A DNA stretch of 64,000 nt from Marinoscillum sp049115815 (GTDB lineage: Bacteria > Bacteroidota > Bacteroidia > Cytophagales > Cyclobacteriaceae), in contig JAGDZO010000010.1 in NCBI GenBank assembly GCA_049115815.1, positions 205,762 through 269,761 on the forward strand. The letters run 5' to 3'. Below, piece by piece: positions 1 through 8,653 of this stretch. The stretch's first letter is position 1, and each line of letters opens with the position of its first letter. A program made the translations under genes and the position numbers. A model generated the notes under the pieces. It saw nothing but the letters and a program-made list of their open reading frames with translations. It was not told the DNA's origin and did no database searches.

Positions 1-368
1 TCTTTCATCAATTTGTCAATTGATGACATTTTCTTTAGTGACTTACGAATCGTTGCAAAGTTTGTAAGCATACCACCCAACCATCTTTCGGTTACGTATG
101 GCATAGATAGTTTCTGCGCTACAGTCTCTACTACTTCTTTCGCTTGCTTCTTAGTAGCAACGAACATTACTTTTCTACCAGATCTTACTACAGCCTGAAG
201 CGCTTGCGCTGCAGTATCCATAGAAGAGATAGTTTTATTTAGATCTATGATGTGGATACCATTCTTCTCCATGAAGATATATGGCGCCATCTGTGGATTC
301 CACTTACGTGTAAGGTGACCAAAATGTACACCAGCATCCAATAATTCTTTGTAATCGAGCTTTTTCAT
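1..368 (-). CDS. rpsB: 30S ribosomal protein S2 (partial, 3' end outside window)
   Basis: This is the first ~122 residues of ribosomal protein S2, a component of the small ribosomal subunit needed for S1 association and initiation. Reading back from the ATG at 368, the protein opens MKKLDYKELLDAGVHFGH, the S2 signature start, followed by TRKWNPQMAPYIF and NGIHIIDLNKT, all standard S2 blocks, and later ERWLGGMLTNF. The reading frame stays open to base 1, so the gene is cut by the window edge and not broken. It lies 9 bases downstream of rpsI, in the usual Bacteroidota order rplM-rpsI-rpsB, and is probably co-transcribed from the rplM promoter. Confidence 0.97.
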   Translation of the reverse strand, partial: MKKLDYKELLDAGVHFGHLTRKWNPQMAPYIFMEKNGIHIIDLNKTISSMDTAAQALQAVVRSGRKVMFVATKKQAKEVVETVAQKLSMPYVTERWLGGMLTNFATIRKSLKKMSSIDKLMK

Positions 369-377
369 TGTGATATC

Positions 378-764
378 TTAACGTTTACTGAACTGGAATC
401 TTCTTCTTGCTTTTCTTCTTCCGAATTTCTTACGCTCGACCATTCTCGGGTCTCTCGTAATAAATCCTTCTTTTCTCAAAGGAGACTTATTCTCAGGGTC
501 GATCTCAGCAAGAGCTCGAGCAATCGCGTGACGAACAGCTTCGGCTTGACCTGAAGGGCCACCACCTTTTACGTTCACACTGATATCAAAATTGCCATCC
601 AATTCCAGCTTCACTAGAGGCTGCTTGACGATGGTCTGTAAAATTTCAGAAGGAAAGTATGTGGCAACATCCTTATCATTGATAGTGATTTTACCTTTCC
701 CTCCCTGTAGGTATACCCTAGCTACAGAGGTTTTTCTTCTTCCAATGGTGTTAGTGATTTCCAT
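378..764 (-). CDS. rpsI: 30S ribosomal protein S9
   Basis: Ribosomal protein S9, 128 residues, the normal bacterial length. The N-terminal block NTIGRRKTSVARVYL, the central GGGPSGQAEAVRHAIARAL and the basic tail ending in FSKR are diagnostic. In the 30S subunit the S9 tail reaches the P-site tRNA, and the conserved C-terminal Lys-Arg is present here. The gene follows rplM with an 8-base gap and precedes rpsB, so it is an internal gene of the operon driven from about 1270. No irregularities are visible. Confidence 0.98.
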   Translation of the reverse strand: MEITNTIGRRKTSVARVYLQGGKGKITINDKDVATYFPSEILQTIVKQPLVKLELDGNFDISVNVKGGGPSGQAEAVRHAIARALAEIDPENKSPLRKEGFITRDPRMVERKKFGRRKARRRFQFSKR

Positions 765-772
765 TTAGGTTT

Positions 773-1216
773 TTAAATTTTTACTTCTTTTGGTTGTTGT
801 GCCTCGTGAGGATGCTCTGCACCTTCATAGACGTATAAGTTTGTGAAAAGCTTACTCCCAAGTCTATTCTTTGGTAGCATACCTCTCACAGCTCTTTCTA
901 CTAGTAGTCGCGAAGTTTTCGCTTTCGCTTCTAATGGAGTCTGAAATCTCTGACCTCCAGGATATCCTGTGTGTCTTACATATTGCTTATCAGTCCATTT
1001 CTTTCCTGTAAGTCTCACCTTATCAGCATTTATCACAATGACATTATCACCACAATCCACATGTGGAGTGTAGCTAGCTTTATGCTTACCTCTGATGATT
1101 TTTGCTACTTCGCTAGACATTCTTCCCAACACTTGAGAATCTGCGTCAATGATGACCCAGTTCTTTTCAGCTGTACCACTGTTTAACGATACCGTTTTAT
1201 AGCTTAAAGTATCCAA
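773..1216 (-). CDS. rplM: 50S ribosomal protein L13
   Basis: Ribosomal protein L13, 147 residues. Typical blocks include WVIIDADSQVLGRMSSEVAKI, GDNVIVINADKVRLTGKKW and the AVRGMLPKNRLG segment. The start used here is TTG at 1216, because the product then begins MDTLSYKTVS, which matches the N-terminus I recall for Bacteroidota L13. No ATG lies upstream in frame before the promoter. It is first in the rplM-rpsI-rpsB operon, with a good promoter at 1267-1299 and a ~45-base leader that may be regulatory. Confidence 0.97.
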   Translation of the reverse strand: MDTLSYKTVSLNSGTAEKNWVIIDADSQVLGRMSSEVAKIIRGKHKASYTPHVDCGDNVIVINADKVRLTGKKWTDKQYVRHTGYPGGQRFQTPLEAKAKTSRLLVERAVRGMLPKNRLGSKLFTNLYVYEGAEHPHEAQQPKEVKI

Positions 1217-1266
1217 TTTTTTATTCGTTTAAATGAGCTTAAGGGTTCTCCCCTCGAAAAGGGACA
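1217..1266 (-). promoter_or_regulatory. rplM 5' leader, possible autoregulatory structure
   Basis: The transcribed leader of the rplM operon. On the minus strand it contains CCCTTTTCGAGGG, which can fold as a small hairpin, and the overlapping GGGAGAACCC, which can fold as another, so the two compete for the same GGG bases. Many r-protein operons are controlled by binding of their own product to such leaders. That is an inference here; only the mutually exclusive base pairing is visible. Confidence 0.35.
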
Positions 1267-1299
1267 CAAAAATAGAAGTTTAATTTTTGAAAAACAAAA
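1267..1299 (-). promoter_or_regulatory. Promoter of rplM-rpsI-rpsB
   Basis: On the minus strand a TATTTTTG box (1274-1267) matches the Bacteroidota primary-sigma -7 consensus TAnnTTTG. A TTTTG element (1299-1295) lies 20 bases upstream, the expected position of the -33 TTG box. This is the only convincing promoter between rplM and the gene to its right. Confidence 0.7.
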
Positions 1300-1317
1300 G
1301 AAGCTTGCGAATTAAAA

Positions 1318-2052
1318 TTATACGTATCTACGCAGCTGCTTGAGTAGTACCTGAAAGTCCTTAGGGTATGGTGCTTCCACTTCAATTACATCTTCTTCTG
1401 TCCCGTTGTAGTCATAGAAGGCAATATTATAAGCGTGAAGGGCCACTCTTGGAAGAATTGGTCGCTCTTCTTCTGCACCTTTAGATAGATTGTATTTTTT
1501 CTTGAGTTGCGACAGATAAATAAATTCACCTCCATATACTGGGTCACAAGCGATGGGAGCTTGATGGTGAGCCATATGAACTCTGATCTGATGTAGTCTG
1601 CCTGAGACAGGAAAACACTTTGCCAAAGTGTGATACTTGAAAGTCTCCAAGGTACTTATCAAGGTCAACGATGGTTTGCCGGATCTGAAATCAACCCGCG
1701 ATTTCATATTTGATGAGTAGATAGGCTGATCGGCGCTCAGATCTTTGAATTCATGAATTCCATTCAGTACTGTGTGATATACTTTCTTCACCTGCCTTTT
1801 CTCGAGCATAATGGCAAAATGCCGATAGGCTTCGTTATGCTTCGCTATCACTAATGCGCCTGAGGTCTCTTTATCCAATCGGTGGCATACTTGAGCATCT
1901 TCAAATTCATTTTTGGCCAATTGAAGAATGTTAATAGGATCATTTCGATCCTCTAAAGTGGAGATATAAGGAGGCTTGTTGATCACCCAATAATGATCGT
2001 TTTCAAAAATGATGAGATCCTTGAGTGTAATTCTTCTTAGACTTTTATGCAT
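1318..2052 (-). CDS. RluA-family rRNA/tRNA pseudouridine synthase
   Basis: Converts specific uridines of rRNA or tRNA to pseudouridine. It has 244 residues, with the catalytic RluA motif HRLDKETSGALVI (catalytic Asp at about 60) and the later GRLHQIRVHMAH block that forms the active-site wall. It begins almost directly with the catalytic domain and has no S4 RNA-binding domain, so it resembles the short RluA/RluC-like subfamilies; the exact target base cannot be assigned. The start overlaps the histidine kinase stop by 8 bases, so it is probably translated from the two-component operon mRNA. Confidence 0.9.
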   Translation of the reverse strand: MHKSLRRITLKDLIIFENDHYWVINKPPYISTLEDRNDPINILQLAKNEFEDAQVCHRLDKETSGALVIAKHNEAYRHFAIMLEKRQVKKVYHTVLNGIHEFKDLSADQPIYSSNMKSRVDFRSGKPSLTLISTLETFKYHTLAKCFPVSGRLHQIRVHMAHHQAPIACDPVYGGEFIYLSQLKKKYNLSKGAEEERPILPRVALHAYNIAFYDYNGTEEDVIEVEAPYPKDFQVLLKQLRRYV

Positions 2053-3127
2053 AATCTTCTTCCTCTTCGTCTTCCTCCAACCTATAAGCAGTAGGCTTTC
2101 CTTTGTTGAGCTTGAAGCTAAATGTTGATCCTTTCTTTAATTCACTTGTAACCTCTACACTAGATCCATGACCTTCCATGATGTGTTTGACGATGGATAA
2201 GCCCAATCCTGTTCCTCCTTTTTCTTTTGATCTACTTTTCTCTACTCTATAGAACCTTTCGAAAATACGACTAAGATCTTCCTTAGGGATTCCTCTGCCG
2301 GTATCAATTACGGAGGTCAAAATTTGACCATTCTCTTCTTTAAATTCAATCTTGACCTTGCCTTTTTTCTTGGTGTACTTGATGGCGTTGGAAATCAAGT
2401 TGGTCATGACTTGATAAATGCGCTGATAATCTCCTTCGACGAAGTGTTGTTCATCGGGATTCTTTATTTTCATAGAGATATCATTCTTGGCAGCTTTATC
2501 TTCTAATTGATCCACTATTTCTTTAGTCAAGGCCACAATATCGAAATACTCAAAATGCATTTTGATTTCGCCAGTTTCCATTTGGGAAATAGTGAGCAAC
2601 TCGTGAACGAGGATATCTAACCCGTCAAGACTTTTGGCAGCCTTCTTAAGAAATTTACCTCTTACTTTTTTGTCTTCTACCGCACCATCTAGCAATGTGT
2701 GAACAAATCCCTGCGCCGCGAAAATCGGAGTTTTAAGTTCGTGTGATACATCAGCCATAAACTCTCTCCTGAAAGTTTCCATTCTTTTCAACTCAGATAT
2801 TTCTAACTGCTTTTTCTGGGCATAGCTAAATATTTCTCTGTTGATACGTTTGAGGGGATTGAATGATGCCCTTCTGGCTGGTTTGGTAATGTTTGATAAT
2901 TCCTGATCCTTGAATTCGTTCAATGCTTCATTGATATCATTGATATGTCTGAAGAACAAAAACTCGAGGACCATTCTTATAATAATATAGGATGCGCAAA
3001 ATGTGATCCCGAAAGCAATGGCGAGCGCAGATGGCAAAATGGTAGGAACCAGCGCCAAAAATGCGATGGTAATAAAGGAAATGACAACTCCTAGCAACAA
3101 AGCCAGGCCTCTAGAATTGATAATCAT
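2045..3127 (-). CDS. Membrane sensor histidine kinase (PhoR-like)
   Basis: Sensor kinase of 360 residues, partner of the response regulator 9 bases upstream. Two adjacent hydrophobic helices (about 6-28 and 32-56) are joined by only a few residues, so there is essentially no periplasmic sensor domain. The dimerisation/phosphoacceptor box is SHELKTP with His at about 129. The ATPase domain follows with the N box NLISNAIKYT, the G1 box DTGRGIP and the G2 box GGTGLGLSI. The tail is very acidic (EEDEEEEDYA). Signals are probably sensed in the membrane or cytoplasm, or through a partner. PhoR is the closest family name; a phosphate role is not shown. Confidence 0.92.
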   Translation of the reverse strand: MIINSRGLALLLGVVISFITIAFLALVPTILPSALAIAFGITFCASYIIIRMVLEFLFFRHINDINEALNEFKDQELSNITKPARRASFNPLKRINREIFSYAQKKQLEISELKRMETFRREFMADVSHELKTPIFAAQGFVHTLLDGAVEDKKVRGKFLKKAAKSLDGLDILVHELLTISQMETGEIKMHFEYFDIVALTKEIVDQLEDKAAKNDISMKIKNPDEQHFVEGDYQRIYQVMTNLISNAIKYTKKKGKVKIEFKEENGQILTSVIDTGRGIPKEDLSRIFERFYRVEKSRSKEKGGTGLGLSIVKHIMEGHGSSVEVTSELKKGSTFSFKLNKGKPTAYRLEEDEEEEDYA

Positions 3128-3136
3128 GAAGTAGAG

Positions 3137-3823
3137 CTAGTTGGTTTCGAATTTGTAACCAACCCCTTTTACAGTTGAAATATAGCCGTCACCTATTTTT
3201 TCGCGCACCTTTCTAATATGTACGTCCACTGTTCTGGCCAGCACATACACATCTGTTCCCCATATGTTTTGTAGCAATTCATCCCTACTAAATACTTTAC
3301 CGGGATTTTTCGCCAGAAAATATAACAGTTCAAATTCCTTTTTTGGCAAGCTTATTTTTTCCTCATCTACAAATACTGTGTAGCTCGTTCGGTCTACAGT
3401 TAAGTTTTCAATCACTATCTGATTGGATTCCTTTTTCTTTTTGGACTCCCGTCTGAACAATGCATTGATTCTACTCACCAGGGCACGTGGTTTGATGGGC
3501 TTGGTGATGTAATCATCGGCACCCATATCAAAGGCGGCTACTTCTGAATATTCTTCAGAGCGGGCAGTTAAAAAGATGACGAATGAATTTATCAATTCAG
3601 GAATCTCACGTATTTGACGACATGTCTCCACACCATCTTGTTTAGGCATCATGATATCGAGAATTATCAAATCTGGCACAAATGATTTAGCAATCTCCAC
3701 TCCCTTGATGCCATCCAAGGCCGTTTTTACTTCATAGCCTTCTTTTACGAGGTTGTATTTGAGTAATTCAAGAATGTCACCCTCATCATCAACTAGAAGA
3801 ATTTTTTGATTGTTCTTGGCCAT
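3137..3823 (-). CDS. OmpR/PhoB-family response regulator
   Basis: Two-domain response regulator, 228 residues. The receiver domain has the acidic pair Asp12-Asp13, the phosphorylation site Asp56 in LDIMMPKQDG, and the conserved Lys in DDYITKPIKP. The C-terminal winged helix ends with the GVGYKFE hairpin typical of OmpR/PhoB DNA-binding domains and contains RTVDVHIRKVREK, the recognition helix. It is encoded directly before the histidine kinase. A TAAATTTG box at 3938-3931 on the minus strand could be the operon promoter, which would give a leader of about 100 bases. Confidence 0.93.
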   Translation of the reverse strand: MAKNNQKILLVDDEGDILELLKYNLVKEGYEVKTALDGIKGVEIAKSFVPDLIILDIMMPKQDGVETCRQIREIPELINSFVIFLTARSEEYSEVAAFDMGADDYITKPIKPRALVSRINALFRRESKKKKESNQIVIENLTVDRTSYTVFVDEEKISLPKKEFELLYFLAKNPGKVFSRDELLQNIWGTDVYVLARTVDVHIRKVREKIGDGYISTVKGVGYKFETN

Positions 3824-3986
3824 GGTTCACTTACTATTTTAAGAATCCGTTTGCTGAGCGTATTACCCTCAAATTAATCTTTATGACTGATGATTAAAAC
3901 AACCGCCATCAATTGTTCTTCGATATTATTCAAATTTAAATAGAATTCAATTTATCATTTAAAAGGTAACAATTTGATAACTGGCA

Positions 3987-5003
3987 CTAATGTCCATATT
4001 GCTCCTTGAGTCCTTTGAGCATAACCCGAATATCTCCACCATAATTGTCCAATATAGATTGTATCGAGTCCTCTTGACTGTGATACCTTCTTTGAGCCAT
4101 GAAATAGGCATTATTAGGAAGTCGCTTATCGAAAATATTTCGGTATCTCTCATTATAGAATTCACCTTTTTTTAGATCGTTCACTACTTGCTGAATCTGA
4201 TATTGCTTCAGTGAATCTTTGAATTCTATTGGTTCATCATTAAAGGTTCCATAGAGACTATCAAGCTGCTCTGCTCCATGAAGTACGATTTTGGTGAGTA
4301 GCCTAGAATCTGCTTCGGATTGTAGGTACTCTAAATGCTGGGCAGAGCTATCGCCGAATACCGAAATCAGGAATTGTTCGGATCCTCGTTCGCCGATAAA
4401 AGAAGCCAGGTTCTCATTGAAAGCAACTTCACCTACTACAAATAATGTAGCGTGGGTGAGTTCATGGATGATGACTTCAGCAAGTGCACCATCATTTCTG
4501 CCAAGCATATTTGACAGCAGGGGATCTTCGAGTATGCCTAAGGTTGACCATCCACCTACTCTTCTTACACGAGTGTCCAGCCCTAAGGCTTCCAATCGAT
4601 TGGCTTCTTCCTTGGCTTTGTCCAAGTCGAAATATCCTTTATATGGCATAGCGCCTAAAAATGGGAATTCCCATTTATAAGGTTTTAGTTCGAACCGTTC
4701 GGATGCAGAGACATTCCAAAGTAGGGTTTTGCCTTGTTGGTCAAATAGTTTGGTGTAATTTTCTGAGTTTTTCAGACCAAGTGAGTCTATGGCGAACCTT
4801 CTCACTTCTTTTGTGAGAAGCAGCTTTTGTTTAAGTGAATCAGGGAAATCGGGATCATTAATAAATTCATCAATGGGTCGAGCATTGACTATCACATTGA
4901 TTTGACCTTTGGTCTGTAGTATGCCATAATTGACTAATTCCCAATGATAACTCAAAAATGCTATTATTATGAGCAAAACAACCCACAGTACTTTTTTGAT
5001 CAT
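3987..5003 (-). CDS. Predicted membrane-anchored zinc aminopeptidase (COG4324-like)
   Basis: A 338-residue protein with one N-terminal membrane helix (about 4-19) and an exported domain. It carries the gluzincin metal motif HELTHAT (His180, Glu181, His184) and a downstream NENLASF segment whose Glu197 could be the third zinc ligand. The layout matches the predicted aminopeptidase family COG4324. Substrate is unknown. It is transcribed alone, divergently from recA with a 96-base gap. Assignment as a metallopeptidase is firm; aminopeptidase activity rests on family naming only. Confidence 0.8.
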   Translation of the reverse strand: MIKKVLWVVLLIIIAFLSYHWELVNYGILQTKGQINVIVNARPIDEFINDPDFPDSLKQKLLLTKEVRRFAIDSLGLKNSENYTKLFDQQGKTLLWNVSASERFELKPYKWEFPFLGAMPYKGYFDLDKAKEEANRLEALGLDTRVRRVGGWSTLGILEDPLLSNMLGRNDGALAEVIIHELTHATLFVVGEVAFNENLASFIGERGSEQFLISVFGDSSAQHLEYLQSEADSRLLTKIVLHGAEQLDSLYGTFNDEPIEFKDSLKQYQIQQVVNDLKKGEFYNERYRNIFDKRLPNNAYFMAQRRYHSQEDSIQSILDNYGGDIRVMLKGLKEQYGH

Positions 5004-5099
5004 TTTATTACTAAAAAAATTAGTTTTAATAGTGTATTTATAAGAAAGAAAGTAGTTTTACCACTTTAGATCGAACATCACCAAACCATATTAATAGAA

Positions 5100-6131
5100 A
5101 TGTCGGATAATTCAGAAAAACTCAAAGCACTCCAATTAACCATTGACAAATTGGAGAAATCCTACGGTAAAGGTACAATCATGAAATTGTCTGACAATAA
5201 GGTGTTGGATATACCTACTATTTCTACTGGTTCTTTAGGCCTTGATATTGCTCTTGGGGTGGGAGGTATACCAAAGGGTAGGGTGATTGAAGTGTATGGA
5301 CCTGAATCCTCGGGTAAGACGACACTCGCTATGCATTGTATAGCAGAAGCACAGAAGAAAGGAGGCTTGGCTGCTATTGTAGATGCGGAGCATGCATTTG
5401 ATAAGTTGTATGCCGAGAAACTAGGGATTGATACTGAGAATTTATTGATTTCACAACCTGATAATGGTGAGCAGGCATTGGAGATAGCAGAACACTTGAT
5501 TCGTTCTGGCGCTATTGATATTATTGTTATTGACTCTGTGGCAGCTTTGGTTCCGAGAGCTGAGCTCGAAGGGGAAATGGGAGACAGTAAAATGGGACTA
5601 CAGGCGAGGTTGATGTCTCAAGCATTGAGAAAGCTTACAGGCGCGATTAATAAGACTGGATGTGCTTGTATTTTCATTAACCAATTGAGGGAAAAAATTG
5701 GTGTTATGTTTGGTAACCCTGAAACCACTACTGGTGGTAATGCATTGAAATTTTACGCTTCTGTAAGACTCGATATAAGAAGGATAGGGCAGATTAAGGA
5801 GAGCGCTGACAACATAATGGGTAACCGTACTCGTGTGAAAGTGGTGAAAAACAAAGTAGCTCCTCCATTCAAGGTAGTCGAGTTTGATATCATGTATGGT
5901 AAGGGTATCAGTAAATCGGGCGAGGTTCTAGATATTGGTGTAGAGCTTGATATTGTCAAGAAATCGGGATCATGGTTCTCGTACAATGACAACAAGCTGG
6001 GGCAAGGAAGAGATTCTGTGAAGCAGTTGATAGAGGACAATCCAGAACTAATGGAAGAAATAGAAGCCAAAATCAAGGAGAAGATTCGTGGGGATGTAGA
6101 ATTGGATACTGAAGAAATAGCAGTAGAATAA
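5100..6131 (+). CDS. recA: Recombinase RecA
   Basis: RecA, 343 residues, forms the ATP-dependent filament on single-stranded DNA that drives homologous recombination and stimulates LexA-type self-cleavage. The Walker A motif GPESSGKT is at 67-74, the Walker B region is IIVIDSVAALVP, and the L1/L2 DNA-binding loops appear as EGEMGDSKMGLQAR and GNPETTTGGNALKF. The acidic C-terminal tail is present. It is a single gene between a divergent peptidase gene and a convergent permease gene, ended by a strong hairpin at 6159-6194. No LexA-like box was recognised upstream. Confidence 0.98.
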   Translation: MSDNSEKLKALQLTIDKLEKSYGKGTIMKLSDNKVLDIPTISTGSLGLDIALGVGGIPKGRVIEVYGPESSGKTTLAMHCIAEAQKKGGLAAIVDAEHAFDKLYAEKLGIDTENLLISQPDNGEQALEIAEHLIRSGAIDIIVIDSVAALVPRAELEGEMGDSKMGLQARLMSQALRKLTGAINKTGCACIFINQLREKIGVMFGNPETTTGGNALKFYASVRLDIRRIGQIKESADNIMGNRTRVKVVKNKVAPPFKVVEFDIMYGKGISKSGEVLDIGVELDIVKKSGSWFSYNDNKLGQGRDSVKQLIEDNPELMEEIEAKIKEKIRGDVELDTEEIAVE

Positions 6132-6158
6132 ACCTTGGAGCCAATCTGAGAGATAGAT

Positions 6159-6194
6159 ACAAAAAAACCGAATCGCGAGATTCGGTTTTTTTGT
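6159..6194. terminator. Bidirectional terminator between recA and the permease
   Basis: A perfect 16-base inverted repeat (6159-6174 with 6179-6194) around a GCGA tetraloop. The GC core CCGAATC/GATTCGG is flanked by A7 on the left and T7 on the right, so it can end transcription of recA on the plus strand and of the convergent permease gene on the minus strand. Confidence 0.9.
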
Positions 6195-6215
6195 TGAATA
6201 ATGTGTTCAAACAAC

Positions 6216-7469
6216 TTATTGCGTCCTGATAGCGATTACTGGATCCATGCGAGCGGCCATTGCGGCAGGGATGATTCCACTGGCCATTCCAATGACTGCA
6301 GATACTCCAAGGCCAAGCATAATGTTGGAGAAGCTCAATACCAAATCTAATGAGCCAAGACTGACGAATGACAACATCCAGACCAGCAAAATCCCAACGC
6401 CACCACCGATGATACTAAGGAATACTGATTCAAAAAGGAATTGAAAAAGAATAAAATAATTCTTTGCACCTAGAGACTTCTGAATGCCAATGATATTGGT
6501 TCGCTCCCTTACAGAGACAAACATAATGTTGGCAATACCGAATCCTCCAACCAAAATGGAGAACCCGCCGATAACCCAGCCAGCCAAACCAATTACATCA
6601 AAGGTCGAGCCTATGAAATTGGCTATTGCTTCTGGCCTATTCAGTGCAAACGAGTCTTCCTCCTTAGGTTTTAAGGCTCGCTTTTTCCGCATTAATCCTC
6701 TTAGTTCAGCCTCTAGCTCCACCAAACCAATATCTTTATCCAGACCTTTTACTGTGATACGCGGTTCCACGCCATTGCGCCTACCAGAGTAAAATATCTT
6801 CACAAACGATTTGTAGGGCATATATATGTTTTCATCATTGGAAGGACCTCCAAGGAAACTTTCTCCTTCCTCTTTGATTACCCCAATGACATGATATTTC
6901 AACCCCTTTATTTTCACATTCTTACCGATGGGGTTTTGATCCGGAAACAACTCTTTAACTGATCTGTGCCCGAGAATAACGACGTTTCTCCCAGCAGCAG
7001 TTTCCTGAGGCGTGAAATAACGTCCTTTGATGATAGGTATCTCATAGACGTCTTTATGGTCAAACACCACACCTAGTAAATCAAGGTCACGACTGCTACT
7101 GCTATTGTATTTGGCCGTAACTCCACCTCTCACTGTGAAAATTGACATGGCTTGCGCATTTTTCACATTCTCTCTAAGGAATTCATATTCGTCATAATCT
7201 GGATATGGTCGCTGCATATATTTCCACCAAGGATAAGGCCCTCCTCCAAATCCATATGGCCATTTCTCTACGTTGATATTGTTAGTCCCCAGGAAGCTCA
7301 AACTGTCTTTGATGCTTCGCTCAAGCGAGTCTACTAAAGTAAATACGGCTATGATCGCGAAGATCCCGATGGTGACACCTAGTAAAGAAAGCGTAGTTCT
7401 CAGCAGGTTCATTCGGAGAGCGTTCCAAGCGAAACGAAAACTTTCAAGGATTAATCTTAAGATATGCAC
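6216..7469 (-). CDS. ABC transporter permease, MacB/FtsX type
   Basis: A 417-residue inner-membrane protein. It has an N-terminal transmembrane helix (about 20-45) preceded by ALRMNLLRTTLSLLGV, a large periplasmic MacB-like core domain, and three C-terminal helices in the FtsX domain (about 285-405) containing RERTNIIGIQKSLGA. MacB-type permeases work as dimers with a separate ATPase as mechanotransmission pumps for macrolides, lipoproteins or toxins. No ATPase or membrane-fusion gene lies next to it, so its partner must be encoded elsewhere and its cargo is unknown. It is monocistronic, divergent from queA. Confidence 0.88.
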   Translation of the reverse strand: MHILRLILESFRFAWNALRMNLLRTTLSLLGVTIGIFAIIAVFTLVDSLERSIKDSLSFLGTNNINVEKWPYGFGGGPYPWWKYMQRPYPDYDEYEFLRENVKNAQAMSIFTVRGGVTAKYNSSSSRDLDLLGVVFDHKDVYEIPIIKGRYFTPQETAAGRNVVILGHRSVKELFPDQNPIGKNVKIKGLKYHVIGVIKEEGESFLGGPSNDENIYMPYKSFVKIFYSGRRNGVEPRITVKGLDKDIGLVELEAELRGLMRKKRALKPKEEDSFALNRPEAIANFIGSTFDVIGLAGWVIGGFSILVGGFGIANIMFVSVRERTNIIGIQKSLGAKNYFILFQFLFESVFLSIIGGGVGILLVWMLSFVSLGSLDLVLSFSNIMLGLGVSAVIGMASGIIPAAMAARMDPVIAIRTQ

Positions 7470-7538
7470 AATGCTAATTTTGAGGGTTGATAAGTTAATG
7501 TAATATCCATTTTATGCTAGAGAAACAAAACTTTTCAC

Positions 7539-7546
7539 TAATTTTG
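7539..7546 (+). promoter_or_regulatory. Promoter -7 box upstream of queA
   Basis: TAATTTTG matches the TAnnTTTG consensus and lies 44 bases before the queA ATG. No good -33 TTG was found at 18-21 bases upstream, so the call is moderate. Confidence 0.45.
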
Positions 7547-7590
7547 CGGACTTATTTTGTCAATAAAATTGATTAATTCAATCATAGAAT

Positions 7591-8637
7591 ATGAAATTAT
7601 CTGCTTTCAAATTTGATCTTCCATCTAGCCACATTGCACTTCACCCTACTGAAAACCGAGACGAATCTCGTTTGATGGTTATTCATAAGGACTCTGGAAA
7701 GATAGAACATAAAACTTTTAAGGATGTTGTGGATTATTTCGGTGAGGATGATATGATTGTCATCAACGACACTAAAGTTTTCCCAGCTAGGTTATACGGC
7801 AATAAGGAGAAAACTGGTGCAAAAATTGAAGTTTTTCTTTTGAGAGAGCTCAATAAAGAAATGAAACTGTGGGATGTACTTGTAGATCCAGCAAGAAAAA
7901 TTCGTGTTGGCAATAAGCTTTACTTCGGTGAGGGAGAATTGGTAGCAGAGGTAATTGACAACACTACCTCACGTGGAAGAACCATCAGATTCCTGTTTGA
8001 TGGTGATGATACTGATTTTTACAAGATGATTGACAGATTGGGAGAAACTCCTCTTCCTAAGAATATAGAGCGCGAGGCTGAGCCAGAAGATAGAGAGCGT
8101 TTTCAGACGATCTATGCAAAAAACGTGGGAGCTGTAGCTGCACCAACAGCAGGGCTTCACTTCACACCTCAGCTTCTGAAAAGATTGGAAATCAAAGGTG
8201 TGGATATCAATGCTGTGACATTGCATATCGGATTAGGTACTTTCAGGCCTGTAGATGTGGAAGACTTGACCAAGCACAAAATGGATTCAGAGAATTATTT
8301 TGTGGGTGAAGAAACAGCTACTAGAGTAAACAGAGCACTAGACGATAAGAAAAGGGTAGTGGCCGTGGGTACAACTGTTATGCGTACCTTGGAATCTTCG
8401 GTATCCGCTGGTGGTAGATTGAAAGCAAACACGGGCTGGACTGATAAGTTCATCTTCCCTCAATATGACTTCAAGATTTGTAATGCGCTCATTACAAACT
8501 TTCACTTACCTGAATCAACTTTGTTGATGATGGCATCTGCATTTGGAGGGTATGATCTCGTCATGGAAGCATACCAAGTAGCAATGAAAGAAAAATATAG
8601 ATTCTTTACCTACGGTGACGCTATGTTGATCATCTAA
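7591..8637 (+). CDS. queA: tRNA preQ1(34) S-adenosylmethionine ribosyltransferase-isomerase
   Basis: QueA transfers and isomerises the ribosyl group of S-adenosylmethionine onto preQ1 at the wobble base of GUN-anticodon tRNAs, giving epoxyqueuosine. It has 348 residues, close to the family norm. Diagnostic blocks are MIVINDTKVFPARL, AVAAPTAGLHFT, LHIGLGTFRPV and the C-terminal NFHLPESTLLMM. It is the first gene of a probable queA-ispD pair (16-base gap). Another queuosine gene in the window is queE (40945), with a queD-like gene at 54554. Confidence 0.97.
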   Translation: MKLSAFKFDLPSSHIALHPTENRDESRLMVIHKDSGKIEHKTFKDVVDYFGEDDMIVINDTKVFPARLYGNKEKTGAKIEVFLLRELNKEMKLWDVLVDPARKIRVGNKLYFGEGELVAEVIDNTTSRGRTIRFLFDGDDTDFYKMIDRLGETPLPKNIEREAEPEDRERFQTIYAKNVGAVAAPTAGLHFTPQLLKRLEIKGVDINAVTLHIGLGTFRPVDVEDLTKHKMDSENYFVGEETATRVNRALDDKKRVVAVGTTVMRTLESSVSAGGRLKANTGWTDKFIFPQYDFKICNALITNFHLPESTLLMMASAFGGYDLVMEAYQVAMKEKYRFFTYGDAMLII

Positions 8638-8653
8638 TCATTAGATTAGAGTT

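Noticed and set aside
5753..6214. 153-codon antisense frame over the end of recA
   Set aside because: Ser/Thr-rich shadow of recA that also runs through the terminator hairpin.
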